Shown: positions 1 to 11,900 of the stretch, piece after piece
How the letters are laid out: each line of letters opens with the position of its first letter
Numbering within the stretch: the first letter of the stretch is position 1
NCBI GenBank assembly: GCA_027559495.1
Contig: JAMXSV010000004.1
Span: 919,001-983,000, forward strand
Source of the DNA: Aurifilum marmelostoma
Lineage: Eukaryota; Ascomycota; Sordariomycetes; Diaporthales; Cryphonectriaceae
Direction: 5' to 3'
Length of the DNA stretch: 64,000 nucleotides
Program-made: the position numbers and the translations under genes
The notes under the pieces: model-generated
Told to the model about the DNA's origin: nothing
Database searches by the model: none
The model's input: only the letters and a program-made list of their open reading frames with translations

Positions 1-1250
1 GACACCATTTTCGGGGCCTCCCGCGTAGTCCCACTATAGTGGGTTCAGACCATGTAACGACCTGGCCAGCGCAGCAGTAGGGCACTGTAGTGCACTGGCA
101 GACAGCTAGAACACCCTCTCACAGTGGAGTAGGATGGGGAGGGGGAAGGGAGGAGGGGGAGGGGGGTGGGGGCGGACAATCCAAACTCGTCAAGCAGTTG
201 TCACGCATCAGCAGCCTCATACATCAATCAATGGCGACAAGGAACCACCATCGCTGGTCCAACGTGATCGGGGTCGGTGAGCTACATTCCACGACGTCCA
301 AGTTTCCGTCCCTCCACAACAGCTGATTGTGCGCGCACACGCACAAGGGAGATGGTGCAATTGACTCACCAACTAATGAAGTACATGTACTGTAGTAACA
401 CCGAAAAAGATCGCATGGCGGACGACCAAGGTCGTGCGCCGGCTCCGTGCAACAGCAACAGCCTTGTTTATCCCAGCTCATTTCCAAGCGAATTGGAGGA
501 ATCGAAGTTCAAGTAGACGACTCTTTGCTCACGACCACATCTGTACCGGATCATCTGGGCCAAGATCCATGGTTGGGATCGGGGATGGAGGCGGTTGAGT
601 GTGTTTTGTGGCGGCCCTCCCCTCCCTTATCAACCCCCCCCCCTCCCACACTCAATCTCGTCGAATTGACGATCGGGCCAACAAGCAGAGATCGATCTTG
701 TGCAGAACGGAGAGCGCCGCCATTCTGACTTCCCGATTGCTTACTGTAATTGTACAGAAATGGCAAGGTGCAGCACGGTCTCGGATGCTCAGCTCAGGTT
801 CTCAAGATCATCCCGGCGATGATTGTCAGCAAAGAGGCACGCACATGAAATTATCCAGTCAGGCTATGGCTCGCTACACTACATCCCACACTGCCGCCAC
901 TCAGCAGGGCTAGCAAGCAGAAGAGGCGGCCCGTCCATGTCCTCGTCCAACCGTCCACCTTCTCCCCCCTCCCCCGCCCGGCCAGGTGTGCTGAGCATTG
1001 GGTAGCAATAGCGCTGATATTGAGCGGCAGGTAGTAAGAATCTAATTACAAGACCCGGCATTGTTATTCCGCAGCGGCTGACAATTTCGACCACACCTTC
1101 AAGGGGGAACCCCCCCCCCCCTTGTGCCCTCCCTCGAGAACTTGATTCCTTCATTGCTTCATTCCTGCAATTCTCCATTACAGAGCAATGGGATGCCGGT
1201 CAGGAGATCTCGTCCTGCTTGTCTCCGTTCTCAGGGCTCGCCATGCGGCA
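1..1250. other. Intergenic, no gene seen
   Basis: No frame shows convincing coding character. The stretch holds a GA-rich tract near 130-175 and C-runs near 630-650 and 1109-1120. It is the 3' flank of the minus-strand ankyrin gene. Confidence 0.6.
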
Positions 1251-2655
1251 TCAGTCATAGATATGGTCGTACTGGGCGCTCATGCCGAGCAGGCCCATGC
1301 ACTTGCTGAAGTCGGCGTGGTGGTCCCTCATGAGACCGAACATGGGCGCGCTGCCACGCTCGCCGGCCACAGTGGCAGGCGAGTCCCGGAAGGGGCCGCT
1401 CGTGTTGGGGCTGGCGCCGTGTGCCAGCAGCAGCTCGGCGGCTTCGAGGTCACCAGTGATGACGGCCACCATGAGCGCCGTGTCTCCGTTGTTGTCGCAG
1501 ATGTTGAGAGCCTCGGGCTTGGACTCGGCAAGGAGACTGCGCATGATGATGCGTTCCTGGTACGAGGGACGGCTGGCGAGGATGTGCAAGACGGTCCGGC
1601 CGTTGCTGTCGCGCGCCCATGGGTCCTTGGCGAGGCTGAGCAGGTACTGGAACACGGCCATCTTGCACCGGTTCCTGAAGCTGGTGACGGGGGCCTTCAT
1701 GAACGCGACGAAGAGGGGCTCTCCGTTCTCAGGCGGGATGCGCATAGAGCTGACCGCCTCCATCTTGGCGTTGGTGTCGAGCACCAGGCTCAACGAACAG
1801 GGGCCCTCGAAGGAGGCCCTGTAGGTAGCCCAGGCTAGCTCGGCGGCGAAGTCGGGAGTGGTCTTGCCGGCTCTGGTCAAGGCGCCCTCGATGCCGTTGA
1901 AGGCGAGAGCACTATCGCAGGAGAAGGCGACACCAATCTCGCTTCCATGAGCGACACCAGTGGCATCGGTGACACGGGCACCAAGGAGGTCATTGACACA
2001 CTCGACAGTGTTGACGGCGACAGCATGGGCAGAGGTCTTGCGCTCACCACGGCCACGGCCCGCGTCAGCGGCCTCGACGTTGACGGCAACAAGTTCGTTG
2101 CAGCCATCGTCCTCTCCATGGACATCAGTGTCCACGGCAACAAAGTCATCGACGTCGTTGCTACCCTCACCTTGGAAGGTGTCTGACTCATCAATGGTGA
2201 CATAGTCGTAGATGAAGTCACCTTCAACGTCACGGGAGTAATCGATGTCCTCGACATCGGCAACAGGAGGCTGGGCATTGACAGTGATGTTGATGTGGAC
2301 ATTAGCACCGGGTCCAAGAGTGATATTCTCCGCCGCACCGCCACCAGCAGCAGGAGCAGCAGCAGCAGCAGAAGAAGAAGAAGAAGAAGAAGAAGAAGAA
2401 GAAGAAGAAGAAGAAGAAGAAGACGCGGAGTCGAGGTTGTCATCAGAGGCGCGAGACTCGATCAAGGCCAGTGTAGCAGTGGCAATGGCCGCAGCGTGAC
2501 GGCGGGTGATGATGGAAGGGCAGCTAGCGCTGAGAGGGCCGGTGGCACGGCTACTGCCGCCGTTTCTGGCAGCCAGGGGGGTTCATGCTGGGTGGCAGCG
2601 TGGGGGAAGAGGGCAGTGCAGGAGGGTAGCTCTTGGAGCGTCTGAAGGGCATCAT
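1251..2655 (-). CDS. Ankyrin-repeat protein with poly-Ser tract (frame interrupted by one base)
   Basis: The long open frame from 2465 down to 1251 has no ATG of its own and begins with TTG. Extending upstream, an ATG-ATG start at 2655 opens a hydrophilic N-terminus (starting MMPFRRSK). It joins this frame if one base is removed from the six-G run at 2576-2581, giving 467 residues. The order is a basic/Pro-rich N-terminus, an Ala-rich stretch, about 19 Ser encoded by TCT repeats, then Ala/Gly, an acidic middle, and about 350-420 with two ankyrin-type repeats (NGRTVLHILA and NGDTALMVAVITGDLEAAELLLAHGA). Ankyrin repeats bind proteins, but the partner and role are unknown. No signal peptide or membrane segment is seen. 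The acidic middle and Ser tract are probably disordered. I take the frame break for a sequencing error. The repeats are clear; the N-terminus is less certain. Confidence 0.75.
2349..2424. repeat. (GCA)n-(GAA)n trinucleotide repeat
   Basis: A short GCA stretch runs into about 17 uninterrupted GAA units. On the minus strand it encodes the poly-Ser/Ala tract of the ankyrin-repeat gene, so length changes stay in frame. Confidence 0.9.
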
Positions 2656-5600
2656 GGTGTCTTGAGGAACAAGGTCTGATAATTCTTTTCGTTTCGGTTG
2701 CAGAGATGATGAAGAGACGGACGAGGGTGAGATGGCAATTCAGGAGGACCAGGCGGACGAATTTATCTTCACAACAGCCCTCCCTCTCTCTTCCTGATCC
2801 TGAGGCCAACATACAGAAGATCCTTTTTTTTTTTCTTTGTCCACCCGAAACTCACCAGGCATCTCAGGTCTATGAGCAGTCACATTGGCATTTCGCTGGA
2901 CGATGTGGTTGAACAGCATACATCCCTGGTTGTACAGCACATGGGTTACGACAGCAATGGTCAAGGCTGCTTTGCCACAGGTCTCTTTTCTCTCGTTACC
3001 GTTAGTATGATGGACTTATGTCTGCTACTACAGTATGACAAGCATAAAAATACACAACCACACCCACTAACTAAGTTCTTGGCTGGAAAACAAAAAAGGA
3101 GGTCGACAGGTTACGCAAGTCTACTGTAGCCTTCCGTCTGACTCTCCTCATGACCTGCGGTAGCCTGCATACAGACATGATCACAGTTTGGCCAGAATGT
3201 GTGGCATGGTGGTGATCCTTTTGGTTGCATGCGTCGGTGTATCACCCCAGAAACCTCTCCATGTGCAGTCCCCAAGTCCTGCTCAGCCAAGACTCCCCGT
3301 TATACAGCCACTCGTGCATTGCCATGTTTCCCCCCCCACGTCACGGCTTTTTTGTATTTTGCACCACTGTTAGTCCTGTGTCCCTCTTGCACAGAGACAC
3401 ACGCCTGCACAATCTACGTCTGTATCTCGTCCGTGTGATAGCGCTCAAGATCTGACAGCAGGCAAGGAGACCCAGTTGCTCTCACGTCGCCACAGGCCGT
3501 TGGTTGGCAGATGAACCAGATCTGGTACGAGTGTAATGTAATCACTTGCTACTATTTCTAATACTTTCCCACATTGACTGGTCACATTGCGCAACAAGTC
3601 TTGTCCGAGCTCTTTGAGTGTTATTACAAGTTCTGACGGCGAACAGGTGAAGAGGAGCCATGACCACAGGAACCCCTTGCCTGCACCCATGCAGTTAGGC
3701 AGTGGCTGCACGGTACTTCTGCTTGCCTGCTGCTTCCTTGGTACCACTGCATGATCCCGCCTGAGGCGCCGACCGTGTCGTAAGACGAACTTTCGGGCCT
3801 CGCCTCGAGATGCTCTATGCAGAAAATACCTCTGTGTCTAGTGATTTAACCATCTGAAAAGTCCCAAAAGACAAAGAACCAGATCAGCATTCGCGCAGTG
3901 GTCCGTTATCTTGGGACGTTACATTCTCACTTGATGAGGCGGGCGAGAATGGACCAACCTCCCTCAAGTCCTCCGTCGCCGGCCGAGAAGACCCCGCACT
4001 AGGTCTCACTCTGTGTAGCACGAGCCGGAGGAATGGGTGCCGGAGAGGGACCTTTTCTCCCGTGGAATTCTCGTCTTGAAGGTGGCGACGAATGGCGGGG
4101 CAAGGCTGGCAGTCCCGTCATAGGTAGCTGGTGATCCGGTCCCCGGAGCACTGCTGGAGGGCGCCGTCATCTCTGCCCAGCAACCCGATGACCCATTTGT
4201 ATCACCCTTTTTTTTTCTTTATCCTCCTTCTGACCGGTGTCCCGCACTGACATTCAGCTCTGACGATCATGACCATCTCTGGATTTCCGCGCAGATGCCA
4301 TGACTTAGGCCGTGAAACATGGGTGATGGCTGTGCTCATGACCATGCTTGTGCTCCCACACATGCCTCCTCCTTCTCCCTGCAGCCGGGTCGAATCAGCT
4401 GTGGAGTGCAGGGAACCACGCCCAGCCTCACGGGCAAAAGGTCCTAGCTGAGCGAAGATCGGGCAAAGGATGAAAAAAGGGGGGGCCCGTCAAGCCTCAG
4501 ACCCCACGGCAGTTGCCTGGGCGAATCATCTGTAGCCTGGTTATCATGGACAAAGAAATCAAGTGACAGTTGGCTGTATTACGCGACGGTCCAGGCACGC
4601 CATGTTAATTTCCAACAGGGACGCTTAATTATAGTACAGGCCGGAGAAGGAAGGTCTGCGCCCTAGTTGTCAAATGCAAGCTTGGCCAGAGCAGAGAGGA
4701 CGGGTCCACGTTCACAACGACGTGGGCTCCGTTGCTCAAGTGTCAGGGGCAAACCAAGTCCAGCCTCAATAGTCCCATTCGGTCTTCTTTGTCTGCCCTC
4801 TCCTCGCTCCACTAATATGTCCCACCTGCCTGATGCTATAGCGTACTTTCCAAAGCTTAAAGCTACCGAAGAGTGGCTGCTCTGTGGCTGTCTCCTCTGC
4901 ACTAGTCCCCGCTCCCGTAGCCCGGTGCCTGATGGTTTCCGTCCCTGCCAAGCGTAGGTCAAGTGTCAACCAGGAATTACGTGTGTGTACTTTGGATGTG
5001 ATGGATGGACTTTCTTGACAGCCTTGCCGATCTTGCCGCGTTGTTGGCACAGGCCAAGCAAGCCCCCCTTACAAAAGTGCGTTCTCTTTTCTATCAAGTA
5101 ATATATTTTGTTAGAAAGATGGTCTGTAGATTTGGAATATTGCTGTAGAGGGTACCAAGCTTGACTCTTGCCCAAAATATTTGACCAACATATCAATTCC
5201 TTTGGTCAGATCCAGTAGAGCTTCTGCCACACCAGCTGCATGTTGTCGTTGGATGACTCAACACAGTGAGCATGAGAACACGGTAATTACACAGGTCGAA
5301 ACACGCTTGTGAGTGAAGTACAGATCCGTCGAACTTCTTTGCACATGCATAGAAACGTCTGAGCATTCCATTTTCGAGTGCTGAGTCCTGTAAGCAGCTC
5401 TAAACCACCCTGGCAGGCATATCATCCTGACTCTGTGGCTTTGTTCACCTCCAGGGTGTCCCCTGCCGTCACTCTCTCTCTCTACTTATGTAGGCACAGT
5501 TGGGATGACCAAAATCTAACCCATGACTGAGAACATCTACCAACGGGTACAACTGTGGCAAGAAATTGTGTCAATATCGACAGAACAATTTCGGTTCCAT

Positions 5601-7376
5601 GCAGCTTTCCATGTATTGCATCTATCTTTCACGGCACACTTGATCTCATACTTTCTACCACTATCACTTGAGTATCCATCTGGCTCTGCTGTGTATAGGA
5701 AAGGTATACCGCAGGATAGCGACACATAGAAGGCATTCAAAGGACAAAATACCAGAATCAAAACTTGCGGACGTCTTCATTATGACAATAACCCTACGTA
5801 TCCTTCAATCCATGATTTTTTTATATCTATATCTCAGGGTTAGGGATGGCATGGCCGTTTTTCCCCACCGAAACACACCACGACCACAGGCAAATTACGA
5901 TCTCGATCCACCAGAATCAGACCAGGAGGGCCAAACCCCCCTTCTCACTGCGGACCGACTCCAGTGAGCCGAAGCTGCCGGTCAGAGCAAGGGTAGCCTG
6001 TGTGGGTCTGGTCTGGTGGAGCTGGGAAGCTCAGGAGCTAGACCTCCTTCCCTCTGCCACCCCCCCCCCCCCTCCCTCCTCCCCTCCCAGCTCCTTTCTC
6101 CCCACCCCCTGTGCGGAGGCGAGAAGAGGCGCCCATGGGTCCCGCGCCAGGAGCGAAATCGGGAGCCAAATTGGTCCCTCTGGCAGTCACGAATTATTCC
6201 ACCCACTCAGAAGGCCGAGACGGGGTGTCACAAGTACCATCGACACGGCACAGCTAATTACAGTGCGACGGGACTTTCCTGATGCGAGAAAAGTATATAA
6301 AAAAAAAAAAAAAAAAAGATCACTTTTGCGGCAGGGATGCGAGACAGGATCTACGCTTCTCCTTCCCCCCTCTTGGCCGTTACATCCTAGGCCGGATGCG
6401 CAGCCGGTGTGAGCCATGTAGAGGAGGTTGGGGGAGGGCAAGGCACGTAAGCACAGCGCAGGTGGGCTGATTTCGCCGCTTTTTTGCCTTTGTTCTTTTG
6501 CTTCTTTTAATCTATTGGGAAAAGACTGCAACGGCGGTGTGTGTGTGTGTGTGTGGTAGGGCCCAACGAGCGAGGTGGTCTCCATCCCCAAGACGGCAGC
6601 GACGGCGCCATCGGGATCTGCACGGCCACTTCAAGAGGCCCAAATAGGTGCTCAGGCACCATTTCCTGTTAGTGAAATCGACCGGTTGTGACGGCGTGGA
6701 CAAGTCACATCCCTATTCGGGAGAACAAAAGAAAGAGAAAAAAACAGGGACATTTGGGTCGGAGGTACGTCGGGCAGCCACCAAGCGGGCTCGATGCAGG
6801 CCAATGGGATCTTCGTCCTTCCAGGCGAGGTGTAAGTAATTTATTTGTCTGCCTGCACTCTAGGGCCGCGCTCCATCACACGTTGCGTGCAGCCACACCA
6901 CACACGGGAACTTGATCTTCACTTGCTTGTTGGTTGGGTGAAGCCCGGGACTATACCTGGGTGGTGCGAGAGAGGGCAGGCAAGGGGAGGCAGAAGCAGG
7001 CCGGGGGTGGAAAGAAGAGACAAGCTGCTGCCGCTGGTCTTCCGCGTACAGGGGACAGGCGGGAAGCATCGAATCCGACTCTGCAGTAGTAGACGGTTGG
7101 CAGCGAAGGTGGCAGGCATCGAGTCACAAAGACACCACCCACCCACGCACACACACACACTCTCTCTCTCTTTCTCGCGTCCTTCCTCTCGCCTACCAAT
7201 AGGCTCTGGAACTTAAACGAAACCGGGCGCTCTCTACAACTCTCATTGGAATACAAATACTCCCCTTCTCCTTCACGATCACAGTGCGTTTCTTCTCTCC
7301 TCCCTATCTGCACTCATCAGGTATATGGTTCTTGACAGCTCATCCTGATTTTCATACGTCAAGCTCCCGCGTCAAC
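2656..7376. other. Long intergenic region, no gene seen
   Basis: 4.7 kb without a supportable gene on either strand. It contains T/C-rich tracts, a C-run at 6061-6072, an 18-base A-run near 6299-6317, a GT microsatellite near 6537-6555 and a CA/CT tract at 7148-7172. The last 150 bases are CT-rich with a CCAAT box at 7196-7200, plausibly the promoter of the gene starting at 7377. Short frames here look random in composition. Confidence 0.55.
7196..7376 (+). promoter_or_regulatory. Probable promoter with CCAAT box and CT-rich leader
   Basis: CCAAT occurs at 7196-7200, about 180 bases before the ATG at 7377. A pyrimidine-rich stretch at about 7258-7310 follows, typical of filamentous-fungal 5' leaders. 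This is inference from position and composition only. Confidence 0.3.
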
Positions 7377-8868
7377 ATGGCCGGACCAGTGAAGAGAACG
7401 TTGCCTCTTGCAGAGTAAGCCCTCTTCGTCTTCATCCTCCCGTGTGTGGACAGCCATTCGATTAACTCGCAATAGGATCCTGCAGGAGGATGATGGTCCC
7501 AATGCCCGCCGGTGGCCCTGTGCAGGTCTCTACTACATCCGCTGCAACAAGGTGGTCTGCAACCATGGCGACTTCTGCGACATATGCCTTGTAAGTGATG
7601 GGTGTGTTTTGACGCCATCGGTCTCAGGAAAGGAAAAAGAAAGAAAGTCAGGAATGTTGATGATCCCACGCTCTGGTTGCTAGGAAAAAATCATTGTGCC
7701 AGAGAACTACTTCATCGGCACCATCCCGACCGTTGGTCACATCGAGCCCACGCACGTCAGCGCTGCTGAGCTCGATAACCTGGACCCCGGTGCCACGGCC
7801 ATTATTAGCCGCTTGTTTGGGTCAAAATCGGGCCTCCGTGGGCCTGTTCGCGTGGTCTGGGACCTCATGATGGCCCAGCTGGTCACGCGTATCGGCCAAG
7901 AGGTCCTTATTGCGCTGTATCACTACGTCATGGAGAATGATCTTGTTCACGTCTGCCCGGCGCTCCACTGGGCGTTTCCGGCCATCAAGATGGCTCTTCA
8001 CAAGGCTGGTCCGCGCGTGACGCGCTACGCCGTGTTCGATATGCTCGAGGACAGCATGGACGCTTGTCCCGACATTCCCTGTGTCTCTGTCGATGCCATA
8101 CGCGTGGCGAGGAGGCTGGTAAGTAATCTTGTTGAGAAATGAAGACCCGAGGCCTCGCTAATCCCTTCCTCTATCCCAGGGTGTCGACCGCTCTACCCAG
8201 GACAAGTTCGACAACGCCATGGACGAGGTCGTATTCACACACGACCCTGTGGCCCCCGAGGGCTGCGCATGCATCTTCTGCCACTATCTCGCGTACCGCC
8301 AACACACGGAGTGGATCCTGGACGGACGTCTCCGCGACATGCCACTGGAATCAGGCTCTCTCGTCGTGCTAGAGTCGCAGAGGCTGCTCGGCCCCACAGA
8401 GAATGACGAAGGCCAGCTTCCAAACTACGTACGGAGACTACACAGACTGAGGAGCAAGAAACGCCTGCCGCTGGACAGGTGGCAATATATGCTACGTCCT
8501 GGTTACGATGACAGCACTCAGGAGTACGAACAGCTGCAGGAGGAGGACGAGGACGAGGAGGGGGAAGAAGAAGAAGAAGAGGAGGAGGAGGAGGAGGAGG
8601 AGGAGGAGGAGGACGAAGTGGAGGAGGAGGAAGAGATGGGCGCTCAGGCCGTCCACGACGAGAACCAGCCCACTGCAGCCGAGTCCGCCAGAGCCGAGCT
8701 GCAGCGTCAGTACATCGAGGAGCGTAGCTACAGGCGCCAGCAGGTCCCTCAGATCCTGCACATGGGCCAGCCACAGCGCCAGGCTGGCCGGTTCCAGCAG
8801 CGCCAGGCGCCATACCAGGTGCCCCAGCGACAGCAGCAGCAGCATCGTCAGCAGTGTTTCTATCATCC

Positions 8869-8901
<33 letters not shown>

Positions 8902-8980
8902 AGGACAAGAGGTGCCGGAGACTAGTCTGGCCAGACTGAGTATCGACCAGCACAGCTCTGCCTTCAACTACCAACACTAG
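7377..8980 (+). CDS. Hypothetical Cys-rich protein with poly-Glu and poly-Gln tracts, 4 exons
   Basis: Exons 7377-7414, 7476-7590, 7684-8118 and 8180-8980 join in frame to 462 residues. Donors are GTAAGC, GTAAGT and GTAAGT; acceptors end in TAG, TAG and CAG. Exon 2 encodes a Cys/His cluster at about 28-50 (C-x7-C-x4-C-x-H-x3-C-x2-C), which could bind zinc. A second cluster, CACIFCH, lies near 225-231. Residues about 65-195 look globular. After about residue 310 comes a long Glu tract, then a helical Gln/Arg-rich part, a poly-Gln run from CAG codons and a short polar tail. I do not recognise the family. Paired Cys clusters plus an acidic/Gln-rich tail would fit a nuclear or RNP-associated protein, but that is inference. 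The start is the first ATG and gives a consistent splice phase throughout. Confidence 0.75.
8556..8638. repeat. (GAR)n repeat encoding poly-Glu
   Basis: GAA/GAG units in an almost unbroken run inside exon 4 of the gene at 7377-8980, producing about 20 consecutive acidic residues. Mixed GAA and GAG codons suggest either age or selection for the peptide. Confidence 0.85.
8870..8900. repeat. (CAG)n repeat encoding poly-Gln
   Basis: About ten CAG units near the 3' end of the gene at 7377-8980, read as Gln. A shorter CAG run lies at 8831-8842. Confidence 0.85.
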
Positions 8981-11900
8981 GCCTGGAACCTGGCCTCTGG
9001 GTCTGGACCCTGACACACTGCCCCTTAAGCTATTCAACGAAGGGGTGAGCCTCAAGCGGGAGGTTTTTGTCCTTTGATTTCTCTTTCACACTTCTTTACT
9101 ATCATTCAGTAAACTTTAAGTAGTTAGCTTAGTCACGACAAATCCAATTCCTTGATCTCAATCTATTGCGTCCTCTGTAGCGAGAACGATGAAGGTTGGG
9201 CGCGTCGATGATACAGCTTGAACAGCACCAACAGACCCGAGAGCACAACGAACGACGGGGGCCGGGGACGGTGGAGGTTGGGGGGGGGGATAATGAAACA
9301 TTACACCTGTGCTGTACAGCCCCCACGGTGATCCTGTGAGGGGATCATAACTCGCAGTACTTCCGCCTCAAGTCATACGGCTGGATGTCTTCGTGTACCT
9401 CAGTGGCCCTGGTGCTTAGCATGGCGTGCAGCGTGTGACACGGCAGTCAGTAATGAGCATCACTACGGTTTCCACAAGGCCCTGAAGTACCTCGATTGAC
9501 CGTATGCATGAGCGACGTCACCTGTTGGCCGGCACAGCGAGTACTTGGTGTGCATGTCCCTCATCATATAACGCCGTGCCTCACCAACTCGACGATGCAC
9601 GTCTGGTCCGGAGGGAGCCTCATCTGTCCAATTATGGGGTGGTGTGGGATACAAGGGGTGCCGGCGGACAGGGGTTCACCTGCAGCTCTAGCACCTCTGG
9701 AACCAGGTCCTGGATGACCCGATTCGCCCGCCTGCGCCGCCTGCGCATCCACCCACGACCTCGCTTAGCTGTCGTCACCTACCCTGGCTTCCTGCTCTGG
9801 GAAGAGTGCAAGTATGTGTGTATGTGTGTGTGTGTGTGTGTGCGCGCTCTGTTGTCATTACCATGGATGCATCTTGTTGGTGTAGGGTAGGGTTGTGTGG
9901 GTTCCTGTTACGTGGCTTCGCATAAAATGTTGGAGCATACAGGCCTTGATTGACGGGTAAGCCGGAGAGTCTGGTTGGATGGACGGCTCTTGGACGGCTC
10001 TCGCAGAGTCGGTTGTCGAGGGCGGGTTGGCATGAGACCTTCTTGCAATCCAGTTTGTAACTCGGGTTTACGAGCTGGACCAAAACAGGACGAATGGAAA
10101 AACAGAGAAAAAAGGAAAAAAGATATGATGGATAAATTAAGGGATGTGATCGGCTCAAATGAAGATGATATGTCGCACATTTTCTTCTCACCGGGTCGTC
10201 TAAAACAGTATGAAGTGGGATGATCGAGAGAATCGCCGACCTATAGCGAGCTGTGCCCGGGGGCCAGGTCTTGCAGGTCGAAGATGAAATAGTGCTATGC
10301 AATGCAAGAGTGGTCTGATTTTCACAAGCCATGTTTTTTGTTCTTTTCCCGGGGGAAGGGGAGGGGCGGGGGGGGGGACGGCATACGGCACCTCACTCCG
10401 TCCCATGAAGCCCTTCGTCCTTGCCGCCCTCCAAGTCTCAACATCCCCCGGCCCTTTCTCCTCTTCAGGACGCACCCCCTGTGTGTCTCTCTCTTTCCCC
10501 CTCCTCGCCTAAATTTCCTGTTTCTGTATTATTTTCCCCAGAGGAGAAGGTGATCAGCTTGATGATACCACATATCTCCATCAACACAGTGATTGTCGAT
10601 CCAGTTATAGGCAGGCATGCGCAGATATATATACACCCTCACACAGGCACGCACACTCAAACCTCCATACAAGACAAGAACTGGGTACAAGTATAAAATA
10701 CACAAACGTGCTGGAAATGACAACTCATATCGTCGTGATCAGACGCGGTCCGTCTCTCCGCTTCTATCACACACTCTCTGGTTTGTCTGTCTGGAACCAC
10801 GAACAAGTCGCGGCCAATATCAGCTCATCATTTCGTGCCATGGGGTGGTTGGCCTCAGTGCGATGATTCATCATCCTCGCGTTGAGCCACGGCCCCCTTT
10901 CTCCCCAAGACCCAGCTGATATGCAGCATAGCCAAGTATCTCGGAGCGACAGGATTCGGCCATAAGGCTCAGCTTCAAGTGAGACTAGAGCGTGGCCGAA
11001 GAATAGAAATAAGATGTACGAACTGACAGACGGTGATATGAGAGGGCATGGAGGAGAGCGTAACGCGTGAACCAGGATACCAAACAGAGTGAGTCTGCCA
11101 GCTATCCCTGCACGCAGCCAGCGAGCTTCCTGAAAAGAAAAAAAAAAGAGCCGTCTTCACCGAGAAGCCACTTTTGGAAGGATCTGGCGATAAGTAGTTG
11201 GGTATGAGGGGTAGGTAGGGATGGCAGCTGTGATTGGCTGGTCGCTACCCTCAGCCCGTCCTCCGCCTTGTCTGTGTCTCTCAGCCCCGCTCTTTGGGCC
11301 AATAAGGCCCAGAGTACCCCGCGATTTCTCAAAGCCGCCGGGAAAAATCACCACCAACATCAGAGAAGCCTCGCAGGAAATAGATAAGGAGACTTGCTCC
11401 AAGTGCTCATGAGCCCGTGCCAAACACGAATTAACATATTTATAACCAAGACCACAGAGATAGTCAGGACAGAAGAAGGACCTGGCTATTCGAGAATTCC
11501 TCAAGGGTGCCATTGCTAGTCATGGGTCTATACCGGCGCTTATGCGAATTTGCCTCAGGAAGGACGCTTCTCTGGCCTTTTTTGAAGACACTTTGGCCCT
11601 ACTTGGCCATTTAATGTGTGAAGCTTGCACAGACTGGGTCAGGCTCGATCCGGTGTCGTGGGGATTTGGGCTACGAGACCATGTCATGGTATCTGTGCCT
11701 GGCATCTCCCGTACCATTCTTCTGGAACCCTGTGCCTTGTTATTTTTTTATTTTTTTTTTGGTCTTCCTGCGTTTTAAGCCGAGCTAAACGGAAATAGAG
11801 CGGATGAATACAGTGTCAACAGTAACCATGTCAGCCCCGCCCCCGCTCCTACAGCGCAGGCATGTTATCTCACACCAAGAAAGGGGGGGGGGGGGGATAT

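Noticed and set aside
1188..1838. 216-codon plus-strand frame opposite the ankyrin gene
   Set aside because: Val/Gly/Arg-rich antisense shadow; the ankyrin repeats are on the minus strand.
8235..8813. Minus-strand frame rich in Pro and Leu opposite the poly-Glu gene
   Set aside because: Complement of GAG repeats; not a protein.
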